Below are positions 27,984-37,532 of a stretch of 64,000 nt of DNA, one piece after another. A model generated the notes under the pieces. It saw only the letters and a list, made by a program, of their open reading frames with translations. It was not told the DNA's origin and made no database searches. How positions within the stretch are numbered: position 1 is the stretch's first letter; each line of letters begins with the position of its first letter. The position numbers were made by a program, and so were the translations under genes. Source of the DNA: Marine Group I thaumarchaeote SCGC AAA799-D11 (GTDB lineage: Archaea; Thermoproteota; Nitrososphaeria; Nitrososphaerales; Nitrosopumilaceae); assembly GCA_000746765.1 (NCBI GenBank), contig JOSY01000033.1:116113-180112 (forward strand). Direction: 5' to 3'.

Positions 27984-28959
27984 AGTCATCTAAAGAGTTT
28001 TCAAGTAATGGTTGTGCACTAATTCCAAGTTTTTTCTTTAGATGCTCTGCAAATTCTTCAACGAATCCATGTATCGTGTAAACTTGTTCTGCACCAGATT
28101 GAATTACCATGTCAACTAGCTCATTAAAATCACAATGATCACTCATAGGAATAGAATAATCAGTTCTTCTTCCAAAAGAAAATTTTGTTGATTGGGCCCA
28201 TCCGCTAAATCCAATTGTTACTGCACCATATTTTGATTTCATTTCTTGAATGAATTTACTTTTACTTGACATCATAGGAGCAACCATTATCCAAGGTTTC
28301 TTATCTAACAATCCATTTTTTTGGGCCTCAGAATGACCCATGCCATCTCTTAATTCAATACCCAATTTCTGATGGAGTGTATTCATTTCTTTTACAGAGT
28401 CATGAAAATACAATGGCCCCCAATGTCCAAAGAGTTGAGTGATGGTTTGGGCTTTGCCTAACTGATATCCCATTAAAATTACAGGTATACCCTTGCCATA
28501 CAATTCTGAAATCAGTTCATTTACCTGTTTTTGGATTTCCTCCATCTTTGGAAAAACAAACTCTGGCAAACCAAAGGTGCATTCAGTAATCAGCGTTTTA
28601 CATTTTGGGATTTTTGCACCTTGAAGAAATCCTCGATTTCTAGTACAGATATCACCAGTATAGAAAATATCATCAAAGAGAAGCCCCTTTGCTCCAAGAA
28701 TGTGTCCACTGTCAATTAGAGAAAAATCATCAAGGGATTCAATATGGTTTTCCATTTTGAATCCACGTAGATTAGCAATCTCACTAGTCTCAATTGAAGC
28801 CAAAATTGTTCCTCCATTTTTTGAAGGAAGATGATCAGCATGAGCATGAGATACAAAATTTATCCCCGTAGCATCAGTGTTTTTTGGATCTAAACAAATG
28901 CGTCTTTCATTTACCTCACACAGGATACCATTTTTTGTCATCCTGACTTTTCTAGGCAA
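27976..28959 (-). CDS. MBL-fold exonuclease (beta-CASP/ligase-associated type)
   Basis: The 327-aa protein has the metallo-beta-lactamase signature HAHADH at about residues 36-41, a second metal His in GHILGAKGLLF, TGDICTRNRG, and SDHCDFNELV near the C-terminus, the order seen in SNM1/artemis-like and ligase-associated DNA exonucleases and mRNA 3'-end processing factors. It probably degrades or processes nucleic acid; DNA versus RNA cannot be decided here. Length fits the single-domain exonuclease group. Confidence 0.83.
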   Translation of the reverse strand: MPRKVRMTKNGILCEVNERRICLDPKNTDATGINFVSHAHADHLPSKNGGTILASIETSEIANLRGFKMENHIESLDDFSLIDSGHILGAKGLLFDDIFYTGDICTRNRGFLQGAKIPKCKTLITECTFGLPEFVFPKMEEIQKQVNELISELYGKGIPVILMGYQLGKAQTITQLFGHWGPLYFHDSVKEMNTLHQKLGIELRDGMGHSEAQKNGLLDKKPWIMVAPMMSSKSKFIQEMKSKYGAVTIGFSGWAQSTKFSFGRRTDYSIPMSDHCDFNELVDMVIQSGAEQVYTIHGFVEEFAEHLKKKLGISAQPLLENSLDDFT

Positions 28960-29017
28960 TGAGATTCATGAAAATAAGATTTGATATAAATTGCAGGTTT
29001 GATCTACTATTGACTAG

Positions 29018-29635
29018 TTGCTAAATCTTGGAATTTTAATCTCAGGTCGTGGGAGCAACATGGAATCCATCCTAAAGGCAATTAAGAAAAAAAAGATACC
29101 AATCAAACCAGCAGTAGTGATTTCAAACAAACCAGATGCAAAGGGTCTAAAAATTGCACAAAAACTTGGAGTTGACATCGAAGTTGTTGAAAGTAAAGGA
29201 TTCAAAGGAAGCAGAGCAGAGTATGATAAAAAAATCATAACAGTTTTGACAAAATACGGAGTCACACCAAGAAACGGACTGGTGTGTCTAGCAGGATTTA
29301 TGAGAATAATTAGTCCTGAATTTGTAAAAAAATACAAGAATAGAATAATTAACATCCACCCAGCATTATTGCCATCATTTCCAGGTCTTGATGCGCAAAA
29401 ACAGGCATTAGAATATGGTGCAAAATTCTCAGGATGTACAGTGCACTTTGTAGATGCAGGGATGGATACAGGTCCAGTAATCATTCAATCAGTAGTCAAA
29501 GTAAAAGAAAACGATACAGAAGATTCATTGTCTAAACGAATTCTAAAAGAAGAGCATAGAATTTATCCTGAAGCAGTTAACCTGTTTGCAAGAAAGAAGA
29601 TCAAAGTATCAGGTCGTAGAACGATAATTAGTTAA
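29018..29635 (+). CDS. purN: Phosphoribosylglycinamide formyltransferase (PurN)
   Basis: The 205-aa protein transfers a formyl group from 10-formyl-THF to GAR in purine synthesis. ISGRGSNMESI binds substrate, GFMRIISPEFV and the motif NIHPALLPSFPG carry the catalytic residues, and VHFVDAGMDTGPVI is conserved. Start is TTG at 29018. The nearby folD and 5-formyl-THF cyclo-ligase supply the cofactor, and purD completes a folate/purine cluster. Confidence 0.95.
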   Translation: MLNLGILISGRGSNMESILKAIKKKKIPIKPAVVISNKPDAKGLKIAQKLGVDIEVVESKGFKGSRAEYDKKIITVLTKYGVTPRNGLVCLAGFMRIISPEFVKKYKNRIINIHPALLPSFPGLDAQKQALEYGAKFSGCTVHFVDAGMDTGPVIIQSVVKVKENDTEDSLSKRILKEEHRIYPEAVNLFARKKIKVSGRRTIIS

Positions 29636-29952
29636 GAATCAGGTCCGCCAAAAAAGTACAAGACCTTTAGCTCCTTGGTATTGCCATGAAAATAATGCTC
29701 AACGTCTTTTGCAACAAAAAATAATTTATCTTTTGAAACTTTGTAATCTTTATTATTAATTTTTAGAAATCCATCACCAGATATGATATAGTAAACTTCA
29801 TCACTTTCATGAGGAGTTTGTGTGTCTTCTTCTCCAGGTCGAAGAACTAAAACTCCTGCAGCCAAACTATCTCGATTAATAAAAGTATGAAAATAATCAC
29901 TGCTGTTTTTTATTTTCTCTAGATATGTGGTTAAATCAAATTCTAGTTTCAA
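29632..29952 (-). CDS. Cupin-domain protein
   Basis: The 106-aa protein is a single cupin barrel: LVLRPGEEDTQTPHESDEVYYIISGDGFL (cupin motif 1) and a shorter second motif with AKDVEHYFHGN. Metal ligands His/Glu/His are present. Function is not predicted. It is 1 bp downstream of a monooxygenase-like gene and overlaps the purN stop by 4 bp. Confidence 0.82.
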   Translation of the reverse strand: MKLEFDLTTYLEKIKNSSDYFHTFINRDSLAAGVLVLRPGEEDTQTPHESDEVYYIISGDGFLKINNKDYKVSKDKLFFVAKDVEHYFHGNTKELKVLYFFGGPDS

Positions 29953-29953
29953 T

Positions 29954-30238
29954 TTATTCAGCAGCTACTGTGTATGTTTTTCTTTGTGGAGGTTCGCTCA
30001 TGTAAGAATGTCCTTGCGGATGAAGTTTTTCATGTTCTGGACTGTTATGCATTTTGATAAAAGTCTCCTTGCTTTCATGTTCTACGACAATTCTATAACT
30101 ACCATCAGCAGATTTTAGGAATTTTCTAGAAATGAATCCAGGAAAGTTTGCTAAAACTTTGTTTGATTCTGAAAACCAATTTTTGAAGTCATCCTCAGCA
30201 TCGTCTTTGAGTTTAACGTCTGCTATCATTACAAACAT
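29954..30238 (-). CDS. Antibiotic biosynthesis monooxygenase-like (ABM) protein
   Basis: The 94-aa protein has the dimeric alpha/beta barrel pattern (VMIADVKLKDDAEDDFKNWFSESNKVL, PGFISRKFLKSADGSYRIVVEHESKETFIKMHNSPEH). Relatives degrade heme or oxidise quinones, but many lack known function. Probably co-transcribed with the cupin gene. Confidence 0.75.
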   Translation of the reverse strand: MFVMIADVKLKDDAEDDFKNWFSESNKVLANFPGFISRKFLKSADGSYRIVVEHESKETFIKMHNSPEHEKLHPQGHSYMSEPPQRKTYTVAAE

Positions 30239-30302
30239 GAACTGACTAGAAAAAATGACATTAAATTTCTTTTCTAGGATTTCAAAGGGAGAATTCCAAG
30301 AA

Positions 30303-30310
30303 TTAAATAT
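30303..30310 (+). promoter_or_regulatory. TATA box of folD
   Basis: TTAAATAT is 21-28 bp before the ATG at 30331, consistent with a leaderless transcript. Confidence 0.55.
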
Positions 30311-30330
30311 CTACAAATCAAAAACATACC

Positions 30331-31194
30331 ATGACAGGAACCAAGATTGACGGCAAAATAATTGCACAGTCAGTAAAAGACAGAGTGAAAAAGGCGGTAG
30401 AGGAGTTAAAGACTCAAGGAATCAATCCGTGCTTAGCAACGGTTCTTGTAGGCGACAATCCAGCCTCTGCCACATATGTTAGAAACAAGCACAAGGCATG
30501 CGAAGAGGTAGGAATCATCACAAAAGATCATAAACTTGATGCAAATACAACTCAATCTCAACTCAATGAAATTATTGAAAATTTGAACAATGACAATTCA
30601 GTTCATGGTATCCTTGTTCAACTACCACTACCAGACCAACTAGATGAATTTATCACAACATCACGAATTTCACCACTAAAAGACGTAGATGGATTAACAC
30701 CTCACAATGCAGGTTTGCTAGCAATGAAAAAAGCAGCACTTGTTGCATGTACACCATCAGGAGTTATGGAGATGTTTGATTACCACGGAATAGAGTTGGA
30801 AGGAAAAAATGTTGTATTAATTAACAGAAGTAATCTTGTAGGAAAACCACTTTATCATTTACTCTTAGAGAAAAATGCAACAGTCATCACATGTCATTCT
30901 AGAACCAAAAATCTAACAGAGTTATGTAAATCAGCAGACATTGTTATTACAGCAGTAGGTGACAGAAACAAATTCACATTAACTTCAGATATGATTCAAG
31001 AGGGGGCAGTGGTAATTGATGTTGCAATATCAAAATTTCAAGAAAAATTAGTAGGAGATGCAGATTATGAAGACATTATTCAAAAAGCATCTTTTGCAAC
31101 ACCAGTTCCAGGAGGAGTTGGCCCAATGACAGTTGCAATGCTTTTAAAAAATACAATAACTGCAGCATCGTTGAGTAGTCAAATTGGAAGATAA
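30331..31194 (+). CDS. folD: Bifunctional methylene-THF dehydrogenase/cyclohydrolase (FolD)
   Basis: The 287-aa protein interconverts 5,10-methylene-THF and 10-formyl-THF. Motifs: VGDNPASATYVRNKHKAC with the catalytic Lys, ILVQLPLPDQLD, the Rossmann VLINRSNLVGKPL and VPGGVGPMTVAMLL. It overlaps the cyclo-ligase gene by 11 bp. Confidence 0.97.
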   Translation: MTGTKIDGKIIAQSVKDRVKKAVEELKTQGINPCLATVLVGDNPASATYVRNKHKACEEVGIITKDHKLDANTTQSQLNEIIENLNNDNSVHGILVQLPLPDQLDEFITTSRISPLKDVDGLTPHNAGLLAMKKAALVACTPSGVMEMFDYHGIELEGKNVVLINRSNLVGKPLYHLLLEKNATVITCHSRTKNLTELCKSADIVITAVGDRNKFTLTSDMIQEGAVVIDVAISKFQEKLVGDADYEDIIQKASFATPVPGGVGPMTVAMLLKNTITAASLSSQIGR

Positions 31195-31747
31195 TTCTGA
31201 AAAAAAATCACTACGAAATCTTCTTTTAGAAAAAAGAGATGGAACATCATTTGATTTGATGAAAATTGCTAGTGAAAAAATCAGTAAAAAATTAAAAAAA
31301 ATCAAAGGGTTCAGAGATGCACAAAAAATTGGAGCATACTATCCAATTGGAAGTGAAATTCTAACCCAAAACATTATTCAAGAATTACTAAGCAACGGAA
31401 AACAAGTCTTTCTGCCAAGAGTATCAGGAGAACTGATGGATTTTAAGAAAATCAGTGATTTTTCGAGCCTAGAGAAAGGTAGTTTTGACATCATGGAGCC
31501 AAAGATGGAATGTGAGACTGAAAATAACTTGGATGTAGTTCTAGTCCCAACTGTAGGAATAACTCCAAGAGGAGTTAGACTTGGATATGGTCACGGGTAT
31601 TATGATAGATTTTTAGCAGTTCATAAAACTGTCACAATTTCTTTAATTTTAGAAAAACAAGTTGTAAAAAATATTCCAAAATCAGAACAGGATGTTTTAA
31701 TTGATTGGGTTGTTACAGAAGACAGAATTATAAAAACTCAGAGATAA
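31184..31747 (+). CDS. 5-formyltetrahydrofolate cyclo-ligase
   Basis: The 187-aa protein makes 5,10-methenyl-THF from 5-formyl-THF with ATP. Motifs are KKIGAYYPIGSEI-like near residue 45, VLVPTVGITPRGVRLGYGHGYYDRFL (substrate and Mg-ATP site) and the C-terminal DVLIDWVVTE. Start is TTG at 31184 inside the 3' end of folD, so it is translationally coupled. Confidence 0.93.
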   Translation: MEDNSEKKSLRNLLLEKRDGTSFDLMKIASEKISKKLKKIKGFRDAQKIGAYYPIGSEILTQNIIQELLSNGKQVFLPRVSGELMDFKKISDFSSLEKGSFDIMEPKMECETENNLDVVLVPTVGITPRGVRLGYGHGYYDRFLAVHKTVTISLILEKQVVKNIPKSEQDVLIDWVVTEDRIIKTQR

Positions 31748-33003
31748 GCCAGACCTTTCTTGCCAATATCATTTCTACAAAACTTGTGGGGCCAAGAAAT
31801 CTTTTCAGATGCAGCATATGCGTTAGTAATTGCAGATTCCAAAGTATTACCCAATGCAGTTACTCCTAAAACACGTCCCCCATTTGAAAGAATTTTTCCA
31901 TCAGTCTGTTTTGTTCCAGCATGAAAGACATATGCATTATCAGGTATAGAATCAAATCCAGTAATCTCTTCATCCTTTGGGTAAGATTCAGGGTATCCTT
32001 TTGAAGCTAAAACAACACATACAGAGAATTGACTCTTCCAGGAAATTTGAGGCATTGAAGATAATTCACCATTAGCACTTGCAACAAAATAATCATACAA
32101 ATCAAAATCCATTCTCATTGTAATTGGTTGACATTCAGGATCTCCCATTCGTACATTGTATTCTAAAACATATGGCTCATTATCTTTTAGCATTATTCCA
32201 GCATAAAGAAATCCTTTGAACGTAATTCCTTCATTTTTCATTGACTGGATTGTTTTATCTATAATTTTTTCTTGGATTTTTTTTGCGAGGTTTTCATCAA
32301 TTATTGGAGTAGGAGAATATGCACCCATTCCACCAGTGTTAGGCCCTTTATCATCATCAAAAATTCGCTTGTGATCTTGGCTAGAAGCCATAGGAATGGC
32401 AACATTTCCATCAGAAAGTGCAATGTATGAGGCCTCTACGCCATCAATTCTTTCTTCTATGATTATTCGATTACCAGCATCGCCAAATGTTTTTTTCACC
32501 AAAATTGTTTGTATTGCAGAAATTGCTTCATCAGAACTGTTACAAACAATTACACCTTTTCCTGCAGCCAACCCGTCTGCTTTGACCACTACATTATAGT
32601 CAAGAGACTTTACATAATCTTGAGCTTTTTGAGCATCATCAAATATTTCAAATCTAGCAGTAGGAATGTCATTTCTTTTCATGAAATTTTTTGCCCAAAT
32701 CTTACTTGATTCAAGTTGTGCCGCATCTTTTGTAGGACCAAAAATTTTGAGGTTTTTTTGATTGAATTTATCTACAATTCCTGCAGCTAAAGGAGCTTCA
32801 GGTCCAACAACAGTAAAACAATTATTTTTTTCAGCAAAATCTGCAAGGCCATCTAAATCATCAACATTAATTGAGACGTTGTTTTTGGTTCCCCCATTTC
32901 CAGGTGCAGTAAATACGGTATCAACTTTGGAGCTTTGAGACAATTTCCATGACAATGCATGTTCTCTTCCTCCAGAACCAATCACCAATACATTTACCAA
33001 CAC
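31738..33003 (-). CDS. purD: Phosphoribosylamine-glycine ligase (PurD)
   Basis: The 421-aa ATP-grasp enzyme joins phosphoribosylamine and glycine. VLVIGSGGREHALSWKL opens the protein; GPEAPLAAGIVD, VVVKADGLAAGKGVIV, NTGGMGAYSPTP and NVRMGDPECQ are diagnostic. It converges on the cyclo-ligase gene with a 10-bp overlap. A palindromic TATA-like ATTATATAAT at 33021-33030 is a suitable distance upstream. Confidence 0.96.
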   Translation of the reverse strand: MLVNVLVIGSGGREHALSWKLSQSSKVDTVFTAPGNGGTKNNVSINVDDLDGLADFAEKNNCFTVVGPEAPLAAGIVDKFNQKNLKIFGPTKDAAQLESSKIWAKNFMKRNDIPTARFEIFDDAQKAQDYVKSLDYNVVVKADGLAAGKGVIVCNSSDEAISAIQTILVKKTFGDAGNRIIIEERIDGVEASYIALSDGNVAIPMASSQDHKRIFDDDKGPNTGGMGAYSPTPIIDENLAKKIQEKIIDKTIQSMKNEGITFKGFLYAGIMLKDNEPYVLEYNVRMGDPECQPITMRMDFDLYDYFVASANGELSSMPQISWKSQFSVCVVLASKGYPESYPKDEEITGFDSIPDNAYVFHAGTKQTDGKILSNGGRVLGVTALGNTLESAITNAYAASEKISWPHKFCRNDIGKKGLAYL

Positions 33004-33055
33004 AAATTATTTTTTGTTCAATTATATAATCCAAGTCTCATAAAACCAATTTAGC

Positions 33056-33063
33056 TTTATAAT
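33056..33063 (+). promoter_or_regulatory. TATA box of ileS
   Basis: TTTATAAT lies 24-31 bp before the ileS ATG at 33087; leaderless arrangement. Confidence 0.55.
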
Positions 33064-33086
33064 GCCACAGATCTACCAAAAGCCAG

Positions 33087-36000
33087 ATGGAACTTTCCAC
33101 AAAATTTGATGCAAAAGCAATAGAGTCTGAAATTAAAGAATACATAAAATCAATCGATTTGGAAAAACAAATTTTTGCCTCAGACAAGCCTGAAAAAATC
33201 AGATTCATCGAGGGCCCTCCAACAATGAATGGCATTCCTCATGCAGGACACCTCAGAGGCAGAGTCATCAAAGATTTGTGGTATAGATACAATACACTTC
33301 AAGGAAAGAAGATAGAGTTCAATGGAGGATGGGATACTCAAGGACTGCCTGTAGAGTTACAGGTAGAAAAAGAGTTAGGAGTCACAGGCGGAAAGACAGA
33401 GGCCATCAAACAATTTGGCGTGGAAAGAATTGTTTCTGAATGCAAAAAAATCGTAGAGAAATACAACAAGACATGGGTGAAAGTAGATGAATTACTTGGA
33501 ATGTCATTTAATCACGACAAAGCATATTGGACTTTTCGAGATGAATTTATTGAAAGAGAGTGGCAAGTACTAAAAAAAGCACATGAGAATGGAATTTTAG
33601 AAGAAGACTTTACAGTTATCGCATATTGTCCTAGCTGCCAGACATCACTTAGTCATGCAGAAGTCAACCAAGGATATGAAGAAGTAAAGGATCCATCATT
33701 ATTCTACAAAGTCAAACTAGTAGATGAAGATGCATTTTTGATTGTATGGACTACAATGCCATTTACACTAGTAACTGACGCAATGGTAGGATTACAGCCA
33801 GAAGAAGATTATGTCTATGTCAAAGTTGAAAACGAAACTTGGGTTGTTGGAAAAACAAGATTAGAAGAATTCATGACAGAAGTAAAAATTGAAGATTACA
33901 AAATTGAAAAAACTGTCAAGGGTTCAGAATTTGAAGGGAAGAAATACATCCATCCATTACTTGATTTGATTCCAGAACTAAATGAATGCTCTAAGGCAGA
34001 TAATTTTCATGTAGCAGTATCAGAATCATTTGTAGATGCAAGCACAGGCAGTGGTCTTGTACATTTGTCCCCAGCAAACGGTGAAGAAGATATCAAAATT
34101 GCAAACAAGAGAAAAGTCAAGATTTTCAGCCCAATTAATGATGAGGTAAAATTCACTTCTCAGGCAGGGAAATACCAGGGAATGTTTGTCAGAGATGCAG
34201 ACAGACCAATTGTAGAAGAACTAAAAGAACGCAATGCTCTGGTAAAAATTGGAAAAATCAAACACAAATATCCACTTTGTTGGAGATCACATCATCCAAT
34301 TGTATGGCTTGCAAGAAAGGGTTGGTTTTACAAATTAGACAGACTAGATAACAAAGCAATTGATGCAGCTGAAAGTGTAGAATATTACTTTGAGCAACCA
34401 AAAAATAGATTCCTAGGAATTATCAAAGAGAGACATCCTTGGTGTATTTCAAGGGAAAGGATTTGGGGATGCCCATTACCTGTATGGACATGTGAAGAAT
34501 GCAATGAAAGAAACTGGTTCTTTACAAGAAAAGATATTGTTGAATCAGCAGATAATCTTCCAGACGGTCCAAACTTTGAGCTACACAGACCATGGATTGA
34601 CAACATTACAATAAAGTGCAAAAAGTGTGGCAGTACAAAGACAAAGAGAGAAGAATATGTTTTAGATACTTGGCACAACAGTGGTTCTGCGCCATATTCA
34701 TCATTAACAGATGAAGAATATTCAAAAGAAATTCCAGCACCATTCTTTACTGAAGGAATTGATCAGACTAGAGGATGGGCATACACATTACTTATTGAAA
34801 ATGTAATTCTAAACAACGGACCAACTCCACCATACAAGTCATTTTTGTTCCAAGGACACGTACTTGATGAGAAAGGAGGTAAGATGAGCAAGAGCAAAGG
34901 CAATGTTTTGGAAGGAATAGATTTACTAGAAAAATACCCTGCAGATTTGATTAGATTTTATTTCATGTGGAAAGCAAGCCCAATTGAGCCACTAAGTTTC
35001 AGTACAGAAGAGTTGATGTCAAGACCATATCAAGTAATCAACACATTATTCAACTTGCATTTGTACTTTAAACAAAATAGTCAGTATGACAATTTTGAAA
35101 AATCAAACACGGTAGAATGGGCAAAACAAAAGAATTTACTAACATCACCAGACATTTGGCTTTTATCAAAACTACAGAAATTAATTCTAAAAATCACAGA
35201 TAGAAATGACTCATGTAAATTTCATGAAGGCGCAAAAGCAATTGATGACTTTATCATTAACAACCTAAGCCAAATCTACATACCAATTACAAGAGGAGAG
35301 TTGTGGGATGAGGATGAAGAAAAGAAAGAAAGAAGGCTTGCAATTTATGCAGTATTAGGCAAAGTTCTCAAAACAATAGATATTCTGATTCATCCATTTT
35401 GTCCGTTTACCAGTGAACATCTGTATCAAACAGTCTTTGATGGCAAACAAAGTATATTGCTTGACAAATGGCCTGAATCACAAAAATCACTTGTCAACGA
35501 CGAGATTGAAGAATCATTTGACATTATGAAAGATGTAGTGTCTGTTTCATCAGCTGCAAGAATGAAAGGAAAACTGAAAAGAAGATGGCCATTAAACGAG
35601 GCAAAGATTTGTGTAAAAAAAGGACTAAAGTCAAAATTAGAGTCATTATCAGAATTACTTCAATCTCAACTTAATGTAGAAAAATTCAGCGTCATTGAAA
35701 CTGAAAAAGAGTCAGGGTTAGAACAGATTTTAGAATTAAAGCGATTGAGATTGCCTGCAAAACCAATAGTTGAATTGGAGAGAAAAAGGATTGGGCCTAA
35801 AGCAAAACAACACATGGGAAAACTAGTAGCAAAGTTTTCTGAAACAGATCCTGAAGAAATAATTTCAGCATTGCAAAAAAATTCAAAATTTGATTTTGAT
35901 ATTGATGGTGAAGTCATCTCACTTGACAACGAAGACTTTGTCATAGACTTTGATGCAGATGAGAATTTTGCAGTATCAAAAAGAGACAACTATGTAGTGT

Positions 36001-36284
36001 TTATCTCAACATCACGAAATAAAGAGATGATGGCAAAAGGACTGATCAAAGATGTTGCAAGAAGACTACAAACCTTGAGAAAAGAGAGAGGATACAATCC
36101 AACTGATGTTTTGGGAGTGGCATCAATTCTTGATCTAGATGAAGAATCACTTGAAATGATCAAAGAAAAAGCAGATGATTTGGCTTTCTTGGTAAGAGTA
36201 AAGCAAGTAAACTTTACAGAATCATGTAAAGAATACAAAGACGATGACATTGATGGGCAAAAAATCAGAATTTCAGTAGAGTGA
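33087..36284 (+). CDS. ileS: Isoleucyl-tRNA synthetase
   Basis: The 1065-aa class I enzyme charges tRNA-Ile. The HIGH-type motif is GIPHAGHLRGRV, the KMSKS motif is GKMSKSKGNV. An editing (CP1) domain has TTMPFTLVTD and YCPSC/CPSCQTS-type zinc residues, and the C-terminus has an anticodon-binding region with IDILIHPFCPFTSEHLYQ. It is the long archaeal/eukaryal type. Confidence 0.97.
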   Translation: MELSTKFDAKAIESEIKEYIKSIDLEKQIFASDKPEKIRFIEGPPTMNGIPHAGHLRGRVIKDLWYRYNTLQGKKIEFNGGWDTQGLPVELQVEKELGVTGGKTEAIKQFGVERIVSECKKIVEKYNKTWVKVDELLGMSFNHDKAYWTFRDEFIEREWQVLKKAHENGILEEDFTVIAYCPSCQTSLSHAEVNQGYEEVKDPSLFYKVKLVDEDAFLIVWTTMPFTLVTDAMVGLQPEEDYVYVKVENETWVVGKTRLEEFMTEVKIEDYKIEKTVKGSEFEGKKYIHPLLDLIPELNECSKADNFHVAVSESFVDASTGSGLVHLSPANGEEDIKIANKRKVKIFSPINDEVKFTSQAGKYQGMFVRDADRPIVEELKERNALVKIGKIKHKYPLCWRSHHPIVWLARKGWFYKLDRLDNKAIDAAESVEYYFEQPKNRFLGIIKERHPWCISRERIWGCPLPVWTCEECNERNWFFTRKDIVESADNLPDGPNFELHRPWIDNITIKCKKCGSTKTKREEYVLDTWHNSGSAPYSSLTDEEYSKEIPAPFFTEGIDQTRGWAYTLLIENVILNNGPTPPYKSFLFQGHVLDEKGGKMSKSKGNVLEGIDLLEKYPADLIRFYFMWKASPIEPLSFSTEELMSRPYQVINTLFNLHLYFKQNSQYDNFEKSNTVEWAKQKNLLTSPDIWLLSKLQKLILKITDRNDSCKFHEGAKAIDDFIINNLSQIYIPITRGELWDEDEEKKERRLAIYAVLGKVLKTIDILIHPFCPFTSEHLYQTVFDGKQSILLDKWPESQKSLVNDEIEESFDIMKDVVSVSSAARMKGKLKRRWPLNEAKICVKKGLKSKLESLSELLQSQLNVEKFSVIETEKESGLEQILELKRLRLPAKPIVELERKRIGPKAKQHMGKLVAKFSETDPEEIISALQKNSKFDFDIDGEVISLDNEDFVIDFDADENFAVSKRDNYVVFISTSRNKEMMAKGLIKDVARRLQTLRKERGYNPTDVLGVASILDLDEESLEMIKEKADDLAFLVRVKQVNFTESCKEYKDDDIDGQKIRISVE

Positions 36285-36354
36285 TTTCTAGATAAATTTG
36301 ATTGCAGTGCAGACTCACTTTTTATAAATTAAAAATGAAAAAAATAATCATATT

Positions 36355-36405
36355 CCAGAAGAGAAGGCCTCTAGGTCCCCAACCAGTATTCTCCCATCTC
36401 TTCTG
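36355..36405 (+). ncRNA. Candidate small structured RNA downstream of ileS
   Basis: A locally GC-rich 50-bp segment stands in AT-rich DNA between ileS and the ferritin-like gene. Perfect 9-bp arms cagaagaga (36356-36364) and tctcttctg (36397-36405) enclose an apparent inner hairpin (agag/ctct around aaggc). TTTATAAA at 36321-36328 is about 26 bp before the first arm, a correct TATA position for a transcript starting near 36352. No coding frame fits. It could instead be a terminator or 5' leader of the next gene; no family recognised. Confidence 0.4.
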
Positions 36406-36475
36406 AGAATTATTTTCATTACAAAATATTATTTTCATAAGTAACTTTTTATTCCAAACAAAAAATGCTTGTTTT

Positions 36476-37060
36476 ATGTCAGACTCTAAACCACATCATG
36501 TTGTAGGTGTAGAATTTCTCAAGCAAAACGGTGTTGACGTTGATGAGTTAATCGAAGAACTCAAGAAAAACGCAGCAGTTGAATTTGTGGCATATTACTA
36601 CTTCACAAACCTTCGTTCATTCTGTACAGGAATGGAAGGTGAGGGAATCAAAGGGGTAATTGAAGATGCCAGGCTTGAAGATTTGAGCCACTTTGAGTCA
36701 TGTATTGATAGAATCTTCCAATTAGGAGGAGAGTTTCCAAAAGACATTGTTGACTTTTGCAAGTCTGCAGGTGCTGATTTCTTACAATCAGACAAGAGCA
36801 CAACTCTAAATGAAATTTTAGAAAAATGTCTCAAAGCAGAGCAAGGAGCAATTATCAATTGGAACAAAGTTTGTCAAATGACTCATGGAAAAGATCCTAT
36901 GACATATGATATCGCACAAAGCATTCTTGCTGAGGAGATAGAACACGAATCATGGTTCTTAGAATTACTTGACGGCAGACCATCAGGACATATGAGAAGA
37001 AGATATTCTGGTGAAAGACCACACACAAGTAAACATTCTAGATCACTTGATAGTCTCTGA
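36476..37060 (+). CDS. Ferritin-like/Dps-like protein
   Basis: The 194-aa protein shows the four-helix ferritin pattern with carboxylate/His ligands: NAAVEFVAYYYFTNLRSF, LEDLSHFESCIDRIFQLGG, KAEQGAIINWNKVCQMTHG and ILAEEIEHESWFLELL. Such archaeal Dps-like (DPSL/thioferritin) proteins store iron and consume peroxide; the Cys residues near the iron site (SCI, VCQ) fit the DPSL subgroup. A basic tail (RRRYSGERPHTSKHSR) may bind DNA. Confidence 0.87.
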   Translation: MSDSKPHHVVGVEFLKQNGVDVDELIEELKKNAAVEFVAYYYFTNLRSFCTGMEGEGIKGVIEDARLEDLSHFESCIDRIFQLGGEFPKDIVDFCKSAGADFLQSDKSTTLNEILEKCLKAEQGAIINWNKVCQMTHGKDPMTYDIAQSILAEEIEHESWFLELLDGRPSGHMRRRYSGERPHTSKHSRSLDSL

Positions 37061-37162
37061 TACTTTTTTCATTTTTTCATTTTAGGTCAGCTTTTAATGA
37101 CGACAAAGAGTGAAAATACATTGTTTTACCACGGTTAAATAGAAAAATCACGTATTGATAAT

Positions 37163-37492
37163 ATGGTAAAGCAGATTAGTCTTGATGCATGGCAGATTCA
37201 GCATTTAGCAGACTTGCTTGAAAAAGGCTCAAAAATTGTCGAAAAAACTAATCGTCCCATTGTCCTGTATAGACAAACTCTTGAAGAAGAAGAAGAGTCT
37301 TACGAAGAGATTGTGTGTACGCTTACCAAAGGGTATGTAATTGAACAGATGGTGACATCAGGAGGGATTCTGGTTCCAAGTTTTCATCAGCAGTTTGTAT
37401 TTACCATTGAAGAATATCCTCAAGAGTTATTGAGAAAAAGTAAGGATCGCTTTTTGGAAATGATTGATTTTCTTGAGGAACAACTAAGATAA
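37163..37492 (+). CDS. Hypothetical 109-aa protein
   Basis: Starts MVKQISLDAWQIQHLADLLEKG; mixed alpha/beta with an acidic loop (EEEEESYEEIVC) and a helical C-terminus (SKDRFLEMIDFLEEQL). No family recognised. It sits 41 bp upstream of sucC on the same strand. Confidence 0.62.
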   Translation: MVKQISLDAWQIQHLADLLEKGSKIVEKTNRPIVLYRQTLEEEEESYEEIVCTLTKGYVIEQMVTSGGILVPSFHQQFVFTIEEYPQELLRKSKDRFLEMIDFLEEQLR

Positions 37493-37532
37493 CATCATAA
37501 TTAATAAAGACCGTAAAATTCAGGATTTTTGC

